Positions 1 to 7,537 of a stretch of 36,423 nucleotides of DNA are shown here, one piece after another. A program made the position numbers and the translations under genes. The stretch is from a virus: positions 1 to 36,423 of IMG/VR virus record IMGVR_UViG_3300020165_000065; one strand, given 5' to 3'. The notes beneath the pieces were generated by a model. It ran no database searches and had not been told where the DNA came from. It was given only the letters and a program-made list of their open reading frames with translations. How positions within the stretch are numbered: position 1 is the first letter of the stretch; each line of letters opens with the position of its first letter.

Positions 1-587
1 TTTATAAACTCAGGATTTTTTAAATCACCCTTAAATTTACCAAATAATGCTCTTAAATCTTCTCTAAATTCAGATACTGACCCTGTTGGTTGAAATGGTT
101 CGGAATCTGGGTCCTCTGGGTTTCTATTAAAACCACTATAACTGGTAACTTCATTCATTTCCATATTATCAATTTCATCACGAACCCATTCTTTTTCATT
201 ATCACCTAATTGGTCATAATCCATTCCAAATTCCATATTTGCAATGTCATCATATATGTCCATTTGCTCATTTAATTCAATAGGAAAATCTAAAGGCACT
301 TTTTTACCTTCAAACATACCAAAATGACCTAAATTAGTTTCTGTAAGTAAAGCTAAATCATCTTCATTAGTAAATTTTAAAATGCCTCTACTATATAAAG
401 ATCTTGCTTCTGCAAATAAATCAAAATAAGCACGTGAACCCGCACGGTATAAATGTTCAGTAAGCGGTTTATCGTTGTCTATATGGTGTTTTAAACCCTC
501 AGACAATATAGCACGCGGTGCTAAATTTTCATTTAACATTAACGTTGATTTATTAGTATCACAAGTATTACATCCGCAGTTACACAT
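1..587 (-). CDS. Partial conserved phage protein with Cys-rich N-terminus (3' end outside window)
   Basis: An open frame runs from an ATG at 585-587 to the window edge without a stop, giving about 195 residues. The N-terminus is MCNCGCNTCDTNKS, with Cys at 2, 4, 6 and 9, which could bind a metal ion. A motif L-S-E-G follows at residues 28-31 and resembles T4 gp21 prohead protease sites. The rest is acidic and soluble-looking (a run such as DQLGDNEKEWVRDEIDN), with no membrane segment. I do not recognise a functional domain. The preceding gene ends at 606, so this is the last visible member of the minus-strand operon. The reading frame is certain; the function is unknown. Confidence 0.8.
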   Translation of the reverse strand, partial: MCNCGCNTCDTNKSTLMLNENLAPRAILSEGLKHHIDNDKPLTEHLYRAGSRAYFDLFAEARSLYSRGILKFTNEDDLALLTETNLGHFGMFEGKKVPLDFPIELNEQMDIYDDIANMEFGMDYDQLGDNEKEWVRDEIDNMEMNEVTSYSGFNRNPEDPDSEPFQPTGSVSEFREDLRALFGKFKGDLKNPEFI

Positions 588-605
588 ATTGTTTTATTTT
601 ATTTT

Positions 606-1643
606 TTAACCCCAAATTTTATCAAAATTAATTCTAATTGCACTCTGTTTTACTTCAAAGTCTTTCATTAATTCATCACTATTTTTTAATTCATCAAAAT
701 TAATTTGAAAGAATTTAATATCCCCATTGTCTTTTACATTTGCTAAATGGTTACCATCTCCTGGTTTTCTATCTAATTTTGGTTTTAAAAGTTGTATTGC
801 CATCTTTCTCCCCATATCCTGAGGGCTATCTGAATCTTCTAAATTTAATGTATTGTATACTCTATCTACATTAGATTTAATATTTTTAAATAAAGGATAT
901 TCATCTACTAAATCACTATTTTTATTTAAAAGGCTTTTAAACTCTTTTACTTTTTCCATAGCAGCCGTAAGTTGAAATCCTCTAAAATTAGTTGGATTTA
1001 CTGTTTTTGGCAATTCACCTTCACCATCAAAAACACTTACTAGAGCACTAAACCCAAATATAAGTGAAAGTAATGATAAATTTTCTTTATCAGCTCCAAA
1101 TCTTCCTAAACCGTGTAAACCTTTATCAGTACTCCAAGATTTAACCTCTACTCCCTGATTGTTAAAGTATAAATCCGGGTCATCTTTTTCTCTACCTTCT
1201 GTTACTTTAGCACTATTTGAAAAATGATATAACCAATATAATGCAATTTCTCCATTCCCCACACCTAAAGAACCAGCACTACCTATTTCTTTTCCTACTT
1301 TTGGGGGTTTAACAGGGTATAGTTTGGTAAATAATTCTTTATCTTCAGAGCTAACTGCTATACTAAATGTAGAATTTTTATAAGGGTATTTACTCTTAGG
1401 TTTTGGAATTGGTTTATCTTTGTAATCTTTACCATATATAGCATATCTAATAGTATCATTATATGTTTCAGACCCCCCAGAAGGTTGTGATGTTTTGACA
1501 TCAATTTCTACTTCTTCTTCTGCTTCTATTACAGTTTTTATTAATTCAAATAACATATCTTTATCTTTAGGATCACCCATATCAGGATATCCTTTAGGAA
1601 ATTTATATGCTATTTTATGTAAATATTTTGTTATATTATCCAT
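606..1643 (-). CDS. Putative PD-(D/E)XK-like nuclease fold protein
   Basis: This 345-residue protein is not a close match to any enzyme I can name. Residues 129-168 hold a plausible PD-(D/E)XK core: GNGEIALYWL with E132, then DPDLYF with D157, then GVEVKSW with E166-V-K168. That order (helix glutamate, Asp, E-x-K) is typical of restriction-endonuclease-like folds. The C-terminal half has a hydrophobic patch around LSLLSLIFGFSALVSVF but no clear membrane anchor. Its ATG overlaps the stop of the upstream gene by one base (TAATG), which suggests translational coupling. Its place at the end of a virion-type cluster could mean a packaged or DNA-processing nuclease. That role is inference. Confidence 0.72.
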   Translation of the reverse strand: MDNITKYLHKIAYKFPKGYPDMGDPKDKDMLFELIKTVIEAEEEVEIDVKTSQPSGGSETYNDTIRYAIYGKDYKDKPIPKPKSKYPYKNSTFSIAVSSEDKELFTKLYPVKPPKVGKEIGSAGSLGVGNGEIALYWLYHFSNSAKVTEGREKDDPDLYFNNQGVEVKSWSTDKGLHGLGRFGADKENLSLLSLIFGFSALVSVFDGEGELPKTVNPTNFRGFQLTAAMEKVKEFKSLLNKNSDLVDEYPLFKNIKSNVDRVYNTLNLEDSDSPQDMGRKMAIQLLKPKLDRKPGDGNHLANVKDNGDIKFFQINFDELKNSDELMKDFEVKQSAIRINFDKIWG

Positions 1644-2083
1644 TATATGTCTATATCAACGTTATCATCTACCTCCACATCTACATCTTCTCCACCACCT
1701 TCAACAGCATCAGTGTCAGCCTTTACACCATATCTTAAAATACGTGCAATAGCTTCTGTTGCTCTTTCTTCTTCTGGTAGATTTAATAAGTAATATCTTT
1801 TACCTTCTACTTGAGCTACCCAACTTGTTCTTGAGTATGTTAAATAAAAAGCTTGATCATTTTTTAAATTTATTCTAAAAGTTGATGGTTTTGGGGCAAC
1901 CCAATCAATTGATGATAAAAAAGAATCAAATTCATGAGTTAACAAGTCAACAATAATAGCTTTTAACTCTGGGAATTTTGTTAATTCATCATATTCCACA
2001 GCAGCTGCTTCTGCTTGTTTCTTGTTACCAACAACAGTTGGGACAAGTAATCTTATCTTTTCCCTTAATTCTGCTGATGTCAT
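1643..2083 (-). CDS. Conserved phage protein with acidic C-terminus, function unknown
   Basis: The 146-residue product has an N-terminal helical half (MTSAELREKIRLLVPTVVGN) and a middle with mixed beta-type sequence including WVAPKPSTFRINL and SWVAQVEGKRYYLLNLP. It ends in a very acidic tail, EDVDVEVDDNVDIDI, which resembles the acidic repeat region of the 220-residue protein at 4423-5085. No catalytic motif is visible. It starts 1 base after the 714-residue gene ends and overlaps the following gene by one base, so it belongs to the same operon. A structural or scaffolding role would fit the context but is not shown by the sequence. Confidence 0.78.
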   Translation of the reverse strand: MTSAELREKIRLLVPTVVGNKKQAEAAAVEYDELTKFPELKAIIVDLLTHEFDSFLSSIDWVAPKPSTFRINLKNDQAFYLTYSRTSWVAQVEGKRYYLLNLPEEERATEAIARILRYGVKADTDAVEGGGEDVDVEVDDNVDIDI

Positions 2084-2084
2084 G

Positions 2085-4229
2085 TTATTTTTGTTTTGCT
2101 GTTGGGCCTTTACCTCCGCCTTTTGCTTTATATGATGCTACTGCACCTGCAATTGCTTTAGCTGCCTTACTAGATTTACCTTGTTTTTTAATTTTATTAA
2201 CTAAAGTATCGTATGATTCATCAATAGAAAAACCACTCATATATTTTTTACCTTTTTGAGTTTCAATAGCTTTAGTTAATTTTCTAGTATAATAACTTAC
2301 CATTTCATCATCACCATCAAAATCAGGTGCACCCGCTGCTGCCATAGCTGCTAAAACACCTCTTACAGGTGAAGATACACCCCCTTCATACCCACTTTGC
2401 TTATTAGCAAATGCAGCTATTTTTTCTCCCTGTGCCATTAGACCTTTTAAGTCTTCATCTATTTTACCATCTTGGTCTTCATCTTTAGCATCGATTTTTT
2501 TATCCCAAAATCCTTTAGGTAAACCTTCTTTTAACTCTTTAGCTAATTTTTCTGCTATTGAACTATGTTTAGAAGTAGATTCATTTACGGCTGCATCTGG
2601 ATAATATTCTGCAGGTCCTATTTTTAATTTACTTTTATCAGTAACACCTGTGTCAAACCAAGATTTAATAGCATCATCAACATTTCTACCACCTAAGAAA
2701 AAGCTTAGTAAACTTTCTAAACCTTTAGGTCCTTCTGCTACCCAAGCATCAAATTCTTCTTCATTGTCCCACTCAAATTTATCATCAGATGTAAATTGAT
2801 ATACTGGTTTGTTTTGTAAATTAGACATTGCAAATGCCATTCCACTACCTTCATGATTACCATAATGAGATTCTTTAAGTGATACAACATCTTTAGATGG
2901 TGTTTCCTTATATTTAAAATAAATAGTATATCTCTTTTTATTATTATTATAATCTGTTAAATATACTGTTTTTTTAGCAAATGCTTTTCCGTTGTAGGCG
3001 CGGCGCCATTTATTCATATTCATTGCTTCTTCTATTGGTTTTTTACTTTCCTCAAATGCTCCTGATGCATATTCTCTTCCTACTGATGCATCACCTAATT
3101 CGTTTGGTGTGTATAATGACGCTTGAAATCCTGTATCACCATCTGTGCCTAGTTGGCCTATTTCTTCATCTACTACGTCTGTAGCTACATCAACTACGGC
3201 ATCAATTTTAGGTTCTTTAAGTTCAAATTCAAGATAATGTTTAGCTCCTGATATATTATTTTTAGCTGTTGTGATTTTTGATTGCCACCAAGCAGGGAAA
3301 TCAATTTCTCCCATACCTTCTAAATCATCCATCATTTTATATAATTCCATAGCATAACTACCAATATGGTAAAGCTCTGCTTTAAGCATTCCAGGTTCAT
3401 TATCTTCATGACCTAAATCAATATCTTCTTTTACTTTATATAAAAGTTTATGACCATCAAGTTCTAATTTACCACTTTGATGAAGTTTATCCATATCATC
3501 TTGAGATAAATCTAATGTTGTTCCTGGTGCTTCATTTATTTCTTCAGCTTCACTATCGGCTATATCTTTTAAATAACTAAGTACTCTTCCAAATTTTTGA
3601 TTTTTAGAATAATCTTTTTGTTCTTTATCTTGTATAGAATTAAAAATCCCAAGCATTGCTTTTGCAAATCCTTGGGGGTCCTTAATTTCATTAGCAAATT
3701 TCTGGATAATTGATGTAGGTAATTCTACTTCATTCATTTTACCTTTATTTTTTAAATCATCATAGGCTTTACTAATGTTACCACCATATAGTCTACCAAC
3801 AATTTGCTTACCTAATGCTTCTAATTCACTATTATTTAATGAGTGTGGTCTACCAAAACCTTCTAAATAAAATTGACCTATATCTTCATAATCATAAGTA
3901 AAATCTTTTCCCAACGGAATTGATGAGTCTAATTCTTTTATGTTTTTTTCAATAGCAGCCCCCCTAGTTTTTTCATAATCTGATAGCTTTCCATCCTTAT
4001 TTAAATCTGCTTTTGATGGGTTTTTTAATGCATCTTTAATCAACTCTGTTAAATTAGGATCTCTCATTTCTTTTGTTTGTTTTTTAGCCATATTAGTTGC
4101 ACGTCCATACATAACTGCCTCAGCATCTTTACCATATTTTTTAACAAGGTCACGTTTGTTACCTTTCATATTCATGATAATATCTTCCCTCTTTTTGAGT
4201 TCTGCTTTTGACAGTTTACGCTCGTTCAT
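2085..4229 (-). CDS. Large modular phage protein with EF-hand loop and GPTAKQK C-terminal tail
   Basis: This 714-residue, mainly hydrophilic protein looks modular. Residues 75-86 (DLNKDGKLSDYE) form a canonical EF-hand calcium loop with D, N, D, G, L and E at positions 1, 3, 5, 6, 8 and 12. A second DxDxDG loop at 583-594 is less complete because position 12 is Leu. Segments matching the T4 gp21 cleavage rule occur at I231-N-E-A234 and I399-E-E-A402, both in apparent linkers. The last 40 residues (KKQGKSSKAAKAIAGAVASY, then GPTAKQK) form a lysine-rich module that I recall from marine phage virion-cluster proteins. No enzyme motif was recognised. Its neighbours suggest a virion or internal head protein. 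The function is unproven. Confidence 0.78.
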   Translation of the reverse strand: MNERKLSKAELKKREDIIMNMKGNKRDLVKKYGKDAEAVMYGRATNMAKKQTKEMRDPNLTELIKDALKNPSKADLNKDGKLSDYEKTRGAAIEKNIKELDSSIPLGKDFTYDYEDIGQFYLEGFGRPHSLNNSELEALGKQIVGRLYGGNISKAYDDLKNKGKMNEVELPTSIIQKFANEIKDPQGFAKAMLGIFNSIQDKEQKDYSKNQKFGRVLSYLKDIADSEAEEINEAPGTTLDLSQDDMDKLHQSGKLELDGHKLLYKVKEDIDLGHEDNEPGMLKAELYHIGSYAMELYKMMDDLEGMGEIDFPAWWQSKITTAKNNISGAKHYLEFELKEPKIDAVVDVATDVVDEEIGQLGTDGDTGFQASLYTPNELGDASVGREYASGAFEESKKPIEEAMNMNKWRRAYNGKAFAKKTVYLTDYNNNKKRYTIYFKYKETPSKDVVSLKESHYGNHEGSGMAFAMSNLQNKPVYQFTSDDKFEWDNEEEFDAWVAEGPKGLESLLSFFLGGRNVDDAIKSWFDTGVTDKSKLKIGPAEYYPDAAVNESTSKHSSIAEKLAKELKEGLPKGFWDKKIDAKDEDQDGKIDEDLKGLMAQGEKIAAFANKQSGYEGGVSSPVRGVLAAMAAAGAPDFDGDDEMVSYYTRKLTKAIETQKGKKYMSGFSIDESYDTLVNKIKKQGKSSKAAKAIAGAVASYKAKGGGKGPTAKQK

Positions 4230-4231
4230 TC

Positions 4232-4387
4232 CTATTTATGGTTTCTTTTGAAATCAGCAGATAAGTTTTTAATTTTATTGGCAGCAGATCTACATCTACC
4301 CTTTGCGGCAGCACTTGTTTTTTCTAATTCTGCTTCAATTAATAATACTTGTTCTTTAATTCCTTCTAATAATTCTTTTGTGTCCAT
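4232..4387 (-). CDS. Small histone-H1-like (Hc1-type) DNA-binding protein
   Basis: A 51-codon frame opens with ATG at 4385-4387 and ends with TAG at 4232-4234. The product starts MDTKELLEGIKEQVLLIEAE. Its second half, AAAKGRCRSAANKIKNLS then ADFKRNHK, is Lys/Arg-rich and helical. An acidic first helix followed by a basic AxGxRxRxxxxxIxxLxxxFR helix is the pattern of the short Bacteroidetes histone-H1-like family (Hc1). It fills the gap between two clear genes, and an A-rich stretch precedes its ATG. A role in condensing phage DNA or packing with it would fit. The family assignment rests on pattern only and needs a profile search. Confidence 0.6.
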   Translation of the reverse strand: MDTKELLEGIKEQVLLIEAELEKTSAAAKGRCRSAANKIKNLSADFKRNHK

Positions 4388-4422
4388 TTTTATAAATTTT
4401 ATTTGTTAATAACTGTTTTTAT

Positions 4423-5085
4423 TTATTTTTCTAATCCTGCTAATTTAGCAAATCTTTGAATTGACTCATCTAATGCAAATCCAATCTCAGCATCTTCAGC
4501 TGGGTTGTCTTTTGTTACATTAACTATACTATCAGAATCAACTTCATCACCACCCGAACCTACGAATCTTTCAGGATCCATTCCTTGTTCTTCATTAGTA
4601 GCTACAACGTGTGCTCTAGTATAATAAGTAATTGTATTTCCTATTTGGTCTAATAGTTTTTCATCTCCTAAACCTTTAGCTTCTTCTTGTGCCTTAGTTA
4701 AAAGACCTAATATAGCTGCTACATCAGAATCTTCACCTGCTAATTCTGAATCAACTTCAATTTCTGATTTGGATGATTCATCATCAATGTTAACATCATC
4801 TTCAATATCTACATCAATATCTTCATTATCTTCAACATCAATATCTTCATTATCTTCAACATCAACATCCTCAGCTTCATTAACATCTTTTTTAAAGTCT
4901 TTCTTTAATTTAGCTAATTTTTCTTCGTTATCTTTAATGTCTTTTTCAAGATTTTTAATGTGATCTCTATCATCACGAATGGCACCTTCCATTCGTTTTT
5001 GTTCTTCGCTGTTTCCTTTTTTAGAGTCATCAGCTTCAGCTAAAAACTGACTTTTGATGATTTCTTTTAATTCCGATTTTTTCAT
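4423..5085 (-). CDS. Acidic conserved phage protein with tandem EDNEDIDV repeat
   Basis: This 220-residue protein begins MKKSELKEIIKSQFLAEADD, an amphipathic leader followed by L15-A-E-A18, which fits the T4 gp21 cleavage rule. A charged coiled-coil-like helix spans about residues 25-67. An acidic stretch (72-105) with two copies of EDNEDIDV follows. The C-terminal domain contains ILGLLTKAQEEAK and DQIGNTITYYTR, segments I recall from marine T4-like phage proteins of unknown function. The leader and acidity recall internal head or prohead-core proteins, but this is inference. A candidate late promoter lies 30 bases upstream of the start. Confidence 0.8.
   Translation of the reverse strand: MKKSELKEIIKSQFLAEADDSKKGNSEEQKRMEGAIRDDRDHIKNLEKDIKDNEEKLAKLKKDFKKDVNEAEDVDVEDNEDIDVEDNEDIDVDIEDDVNIDDESSKSEIEVDSELAGEDSDVAAILGLLTKAQEEAKGLGDEKLLDQIGNTITYYTRAHVVATNEEQGMDPERFVGSGGDEVDSDSIVNVTKDNPAEDAEIGFALDESIQRFAKLAGLEK
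4811..4858. repeat. Two tandem copies of a 24-bp repeat inside the acidic protein gene
   Basis: Two identical 24-bp units (4811-4834 and 4835-4858) sit head to tail and in frame, each coding for eight acidic residues (EDNEDIDV on the minus strand). A partial third unit follows. Copy number probably changes by slippage or recombination. Confidence 0.9.
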
Positions 5086-5115
5086 TATATTTGTATTTTT
5101 CTGTTGATTAATTTT

Positions 5116-5126
5116 ATTATAAATAT
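5116..5126 (-). promoter_or_regulatory. Candidate late promoter ATATTTATAAT
   Basis: On the minus strand this reads ATATTTATAAT followed by AAAATTAATC. It lies between the end of the gene at 5134 and the start at 5085, 29-30 bases upstream of the ATG. It is one of six near-identical copies found in gaps before genes. It contains TATAAT and the reverse complement of the T4 late octamer TATAAATA. Confidence 0.6.
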
Positions 5127-5133
5127 GTAAAAA

Positions 5134-5424
5134 TTATTTCTCATACGTTCCTTTTCGATATTTTGCGGACTTTGTATTTTTTACAAATTGTTTTCCTTTT
5201 TTACTACCCCTAACTTTCTTAGCAACTGTAGATTTTCTTTCTGATTTTGACAAAGATTGAGCTTTTTTCTTAGGTAAACATCTGGTAGTGGCCTTTCCTT
5301 TTTTCATAGTACCACAATCACCTGCAATATTACCTGATGTGTTAATTCTTACCCAATTTTCTTTTTTAAACCAATCACGTAAGGATTCTTTAACTATTTC
5401 ATATACTCTTTCTTCTGTTATCAT
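5134..5424 (-). CDS. Small basic conserved phage protein (DUF5872-like)
   Basis: The 96-residue, strongly basic product has WFKKENWVRI near residue 20, then a Cys-containing core GDCGTMKKGKATTRCLPKKK (two cysteines about 12 residues apart), then ERKSTVAKKVRGSKKGKQFV. This pattern (W-V-x-I, a CG pair, RCLP, a Lys/Arg-rich tail) matches a small protein common in marine phages that I know as DUF5872-like. Its charge suggests DNA or RNA contact, but no function is established. Its ATG overlaps the upstream gene's TGA by 4 bases (ATGA). Identification is from memory of the family pattern. Confidence 0.75.
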   Translation of the reverse strand: MITEERVYEIVKESLRDWFKKENWVRINTSGNIAGDCGTMKKGKATTRCLPKKKAQSLSKSERKSTVAKKVRGSKKGKQFVKNTKSAKYRKGTYEK

Positions 5425-5957
5425 GTTACTGCTCCTGCTATATCTTTAATTAGTGTAGTTAAATCTTTACCTTTTAAAGCTGCCTTTAAACCACTAATGG
5501 TTCCTGATGCTATATTACCTTTTGATAAACTTTGTACTGCTCCACTACCGGCTTTAACACCTAAACTTAAAATTAATAAAGCATATAAACCATCAGTTAC
5601 CAATTTTATTGTTTTTGGATCTTTAGAAAATAATGAAACTACACGTTTAATGGGTCCCTTAAAATCTTGTTCTAATTTATGAGTAAAATCATAGATTTTT
5701 TTAGCTGCTTCTTCACCTTTACCAAAATTATATTTTTTAAATATTTTACCTGAGAATTTAGCTATAATGTTGATTAATGTTGTGCTAGCTAATACTGTAG
5801 ATAAAATTGTTATAGGATCAACTATTTCTTTTAATTCATCTTTTTTATCTTCTAAGGTATCTTTTATTTCATCAGCTAAAGCATCACCTAAACTATCTAT
5901 TTCATTTTCATAGATAGGTTTAGAAAAAAATTCTTGTATTATTTTTAAATCTTTCAT
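5421..5957 (-). CDS. Conserved phage protein with hydrophobic segments, function unknown
   Basis: This 178-residue protein has a charged N-terminal helix (MKDLKIIQEFFSKPIYENE) that resembles the leader sequences of neighbouring proteins. Two hydrophobic stretches follow, near residues 48-66 (ITILSTVLASTTLINIIAKF) and 122-138 (DGLYALLILSLGVKAG). They could be membrane segments or buried helices. The C-terminus is Gly/Ala/Ser-rich. No known motif is visible. It sits 1 base downstream of the 515-residue gene and overlaps the next gene by 4 bases. It might be an internal virion or membrane-active protein, but the sequence does not decide. Confidence 0.72.
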   Translation of the reverse strand: MKDLKIIQEFFSKPIYENEIDSLGDALADEIKDTLEDKKDELKEIVDPITILSTVLASTTLINIIAKFSGKIFKKYNFGKGEEAAKKIYDFTHKLEQDFKGPIKRVVSLFSKDPKTIKLVTDGLYALLILSLGVKAGSGAVQSLSKGNIASGTISGLKAALKGKDLTTLIKDIAGAVT

Positions 5958-5958
5958 A

Positions 5959-7506
5959 CTACCCTTTCATTTGACCTTTACATACTTTAACAGCACGACC
6001 ATTCAAGTAAGCAGATGATTTCTCACCAGCTGCCATTCTTTTCTTTCTATATGCTTTACCTTTAGCACAAAGTTCTTCAGTTAGATTTTTTCCTAATTCA
6101 GTAGTTTCTTTAATATCTTTAATTGCTTCTTTTAAACTACCTAACTGTTCAATTGCTCTAGTAAGATCTCGTTTTGCTTCATCTTCACTAACACCTCTAT
6201 ACTTAGCTATACTTTTAATAGCACGTAAGGCAATTCTTTTTTCTTCTGTTGAAGCACTTTCATCTATTGATTCTTTAGTATTTATTCTATCTTCAGAATC
6301 TACGGCATAGCTACCATCGTCTTGTTCTAATTCTCTACTATCTACGATTAAAGTATTCCAATCTATCTCCCCTGTGTCGTCATCCCTATCTACTATAAAT
6401 AGCCATTTATCATCATTTGATATTGCCATTAAATCATCATCACCTTTAGATTCTTGTTTAAATTTTAAATTTGTAAGTGTTTTATTACCATGATGGTTAG
6501 TTCCTCTCCATCTAATAGTAACATTATCAAGATCACTTATGTTATCAATTATTACTTCTTTATCTTCTGTTTTTCCAGGTGCTGTGTTTATAGCAGTTCT
6601 AGTTTTATATGAATTTTTTCCTATTTTTTTACCTTCAGCTATTGCTTGGTCATAAGTCATTTCTTTTCTACCTGATAGTTTAGCAATTGCATTATCTATA
6701 CGGTTTAGTTTACTACCATATTCATCAGCAATTGGTCCACCTTCTGGTTCAGCTTCTTGCTCCATATCACGCATTAATTGATCTCTTTCTTTCTTAAGAA
6801 ATCTAAGTTTAGTATCATTATTATTACCACCACGAGCTTTTTTAACAGCATCACCATATTCTTTACCGAAATCTGATTTAGGTTGGGATAGTATTTTATC
6901 AGTTCTATCTTTAGCAGCTCTTATTTTTACGAGTACTGGGTCATTTATATCCATTTCGTTAACTGATTTGTATAGTGAAAGTAGTCTTTTAAGTTCTTTC
7001 TGTACTAACATTTCTGTTTCAGAAGTTAAAGGTTCACCATTAGCTTCACCACTATCTAATATTTCTTCTGCATCTTTGATTTGTTTTTTGATGCCTGCTT
7101 TACTCATCCCTTCGTTGATTGGAAAATCTGCTACATTAAATTGAAATTTTATTTTTGGGTACCATGCTCTATCTCCATCATATTCCATTTCATACCAATT
7201 AGATTCTGATTCTATTTCAAATCCTTTAGATTCTACCCACTTTAATGCTTTATTCCAATCATTAGGATCAAGTTCTTCTCTAACACTAAATGTTATAGAA
7301 CCAAAGCCTTTGCCTTTTAATGGGTCTGAATCTGGTCTGTCACCACTATACATTTGTAATGAAATGTTAGGGTTATAATCATTAAATTGAGAATCTAATT
7401 CTTTTCCTAATTCTATTTCTCGAGATCTATATTCCCCATATTCGTCTATTTGACCTTCATTAAGATAGCGGTTTCTATTCCACTTAGTGATATTAAAATT
7501 ATCCAT
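5959..7506 (-). CDS. Modular phage protein with LCAKGKAY...VCKGQMKG C-terminal module
   Basis: The product has 515 residues. The N-terminal leader FNITKWNRNRYLNEG contains L15-N-E-G18, and a second site I130-N-E-G133 sits at an apparent domain border; both fit the T4 gp21 protease rule. Residues about 60-128 look like a small alpha/beta domain, 140-270 are charged helices, and 310-395 look beta-rich. The last 40 residues (LCAKGKAYRKKRMAAGEKSS and AVKVCKGQMKG) form a Cys/Lys-rich module I recall from other marine phage proteins. No catalytic motif was found. A late-promoter-like motif lies 9 bases upstream of the ATG. Probably virion-associated, by context. Confidence 0.78.
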   Translation of the reverse strand: MDNFNITKWNRNRYLNEGQIDEYGEYRSREIELGKELDSQFNDYNPNISLQMYSGDRPDSDPLKGKGFGSITFSVREELDPNDWNKALKWVESKGFEIESESNWYEMEYDGDRAWYPKIKFQFNVADFPINEGMSKAGIKKQIKDAEEILDSGEANGEPLTSETEMLVQKELKRLLSLYKSVNEMDINDPVLVKIRAAKDRTDKILSQPKSDFGKEYGDAVKKARGGNNNDTKLRFLKKERDQLMRDMEQEAEPEGGPIADEYGSKLNRIDNAIAKLSGRKEMTYDQAIAEGKKIGKNSYKTRTAINTAPGKTEDKEVIIDNISDLDNVTIRWRGTNHHGNKTLTNLKFKQESKGDDDLMAISNDDKWLFIVDRDDDTGEIDWNTLIVDSRELEQDDGSYAVDSEDRINTKESIDESASTEEKRIALRAIKSIAKYRGVSEDEAKRDLTRAIEQLGSLKEAIKDIKETTELGKNLTEELCAKGKAYRKKRMAAGEKSSAYLNGRAVKVCKGQMKG

Positions 7507-7515
7507 TGATTTTTA

Positions 7516-7526
7516 GTTATAAATAT
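7516..7526 (-). promoter_or_regulatory. Candidate late promoter ATATTTATAAC
   Basis: The minus strand reads ATATTTATAAC then TAAAAATCA before the ATG at 7506, leaving only 9 bases to the start codon. It differs from the consensus ATATTTATAAT at the last base. Such a short distance would give a very short or absent 5' leader. Confidence 0.55.
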
Positions 7527-7537
7527 ATAAAAATATG

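Noticed and set aside
4389-4399. Another late motif copy (AAATTTATAAA) before the histone-like gene
   Set aside because: Several mismatches to the 11-mer and it almost touches the ATG; could arise by chance in AT-rich sequence.
4811-4858. Short tandem repeat as part of a CRISPR array
   Set aside because: The units are adjacent without spacers and are in frame within a coding sequence.
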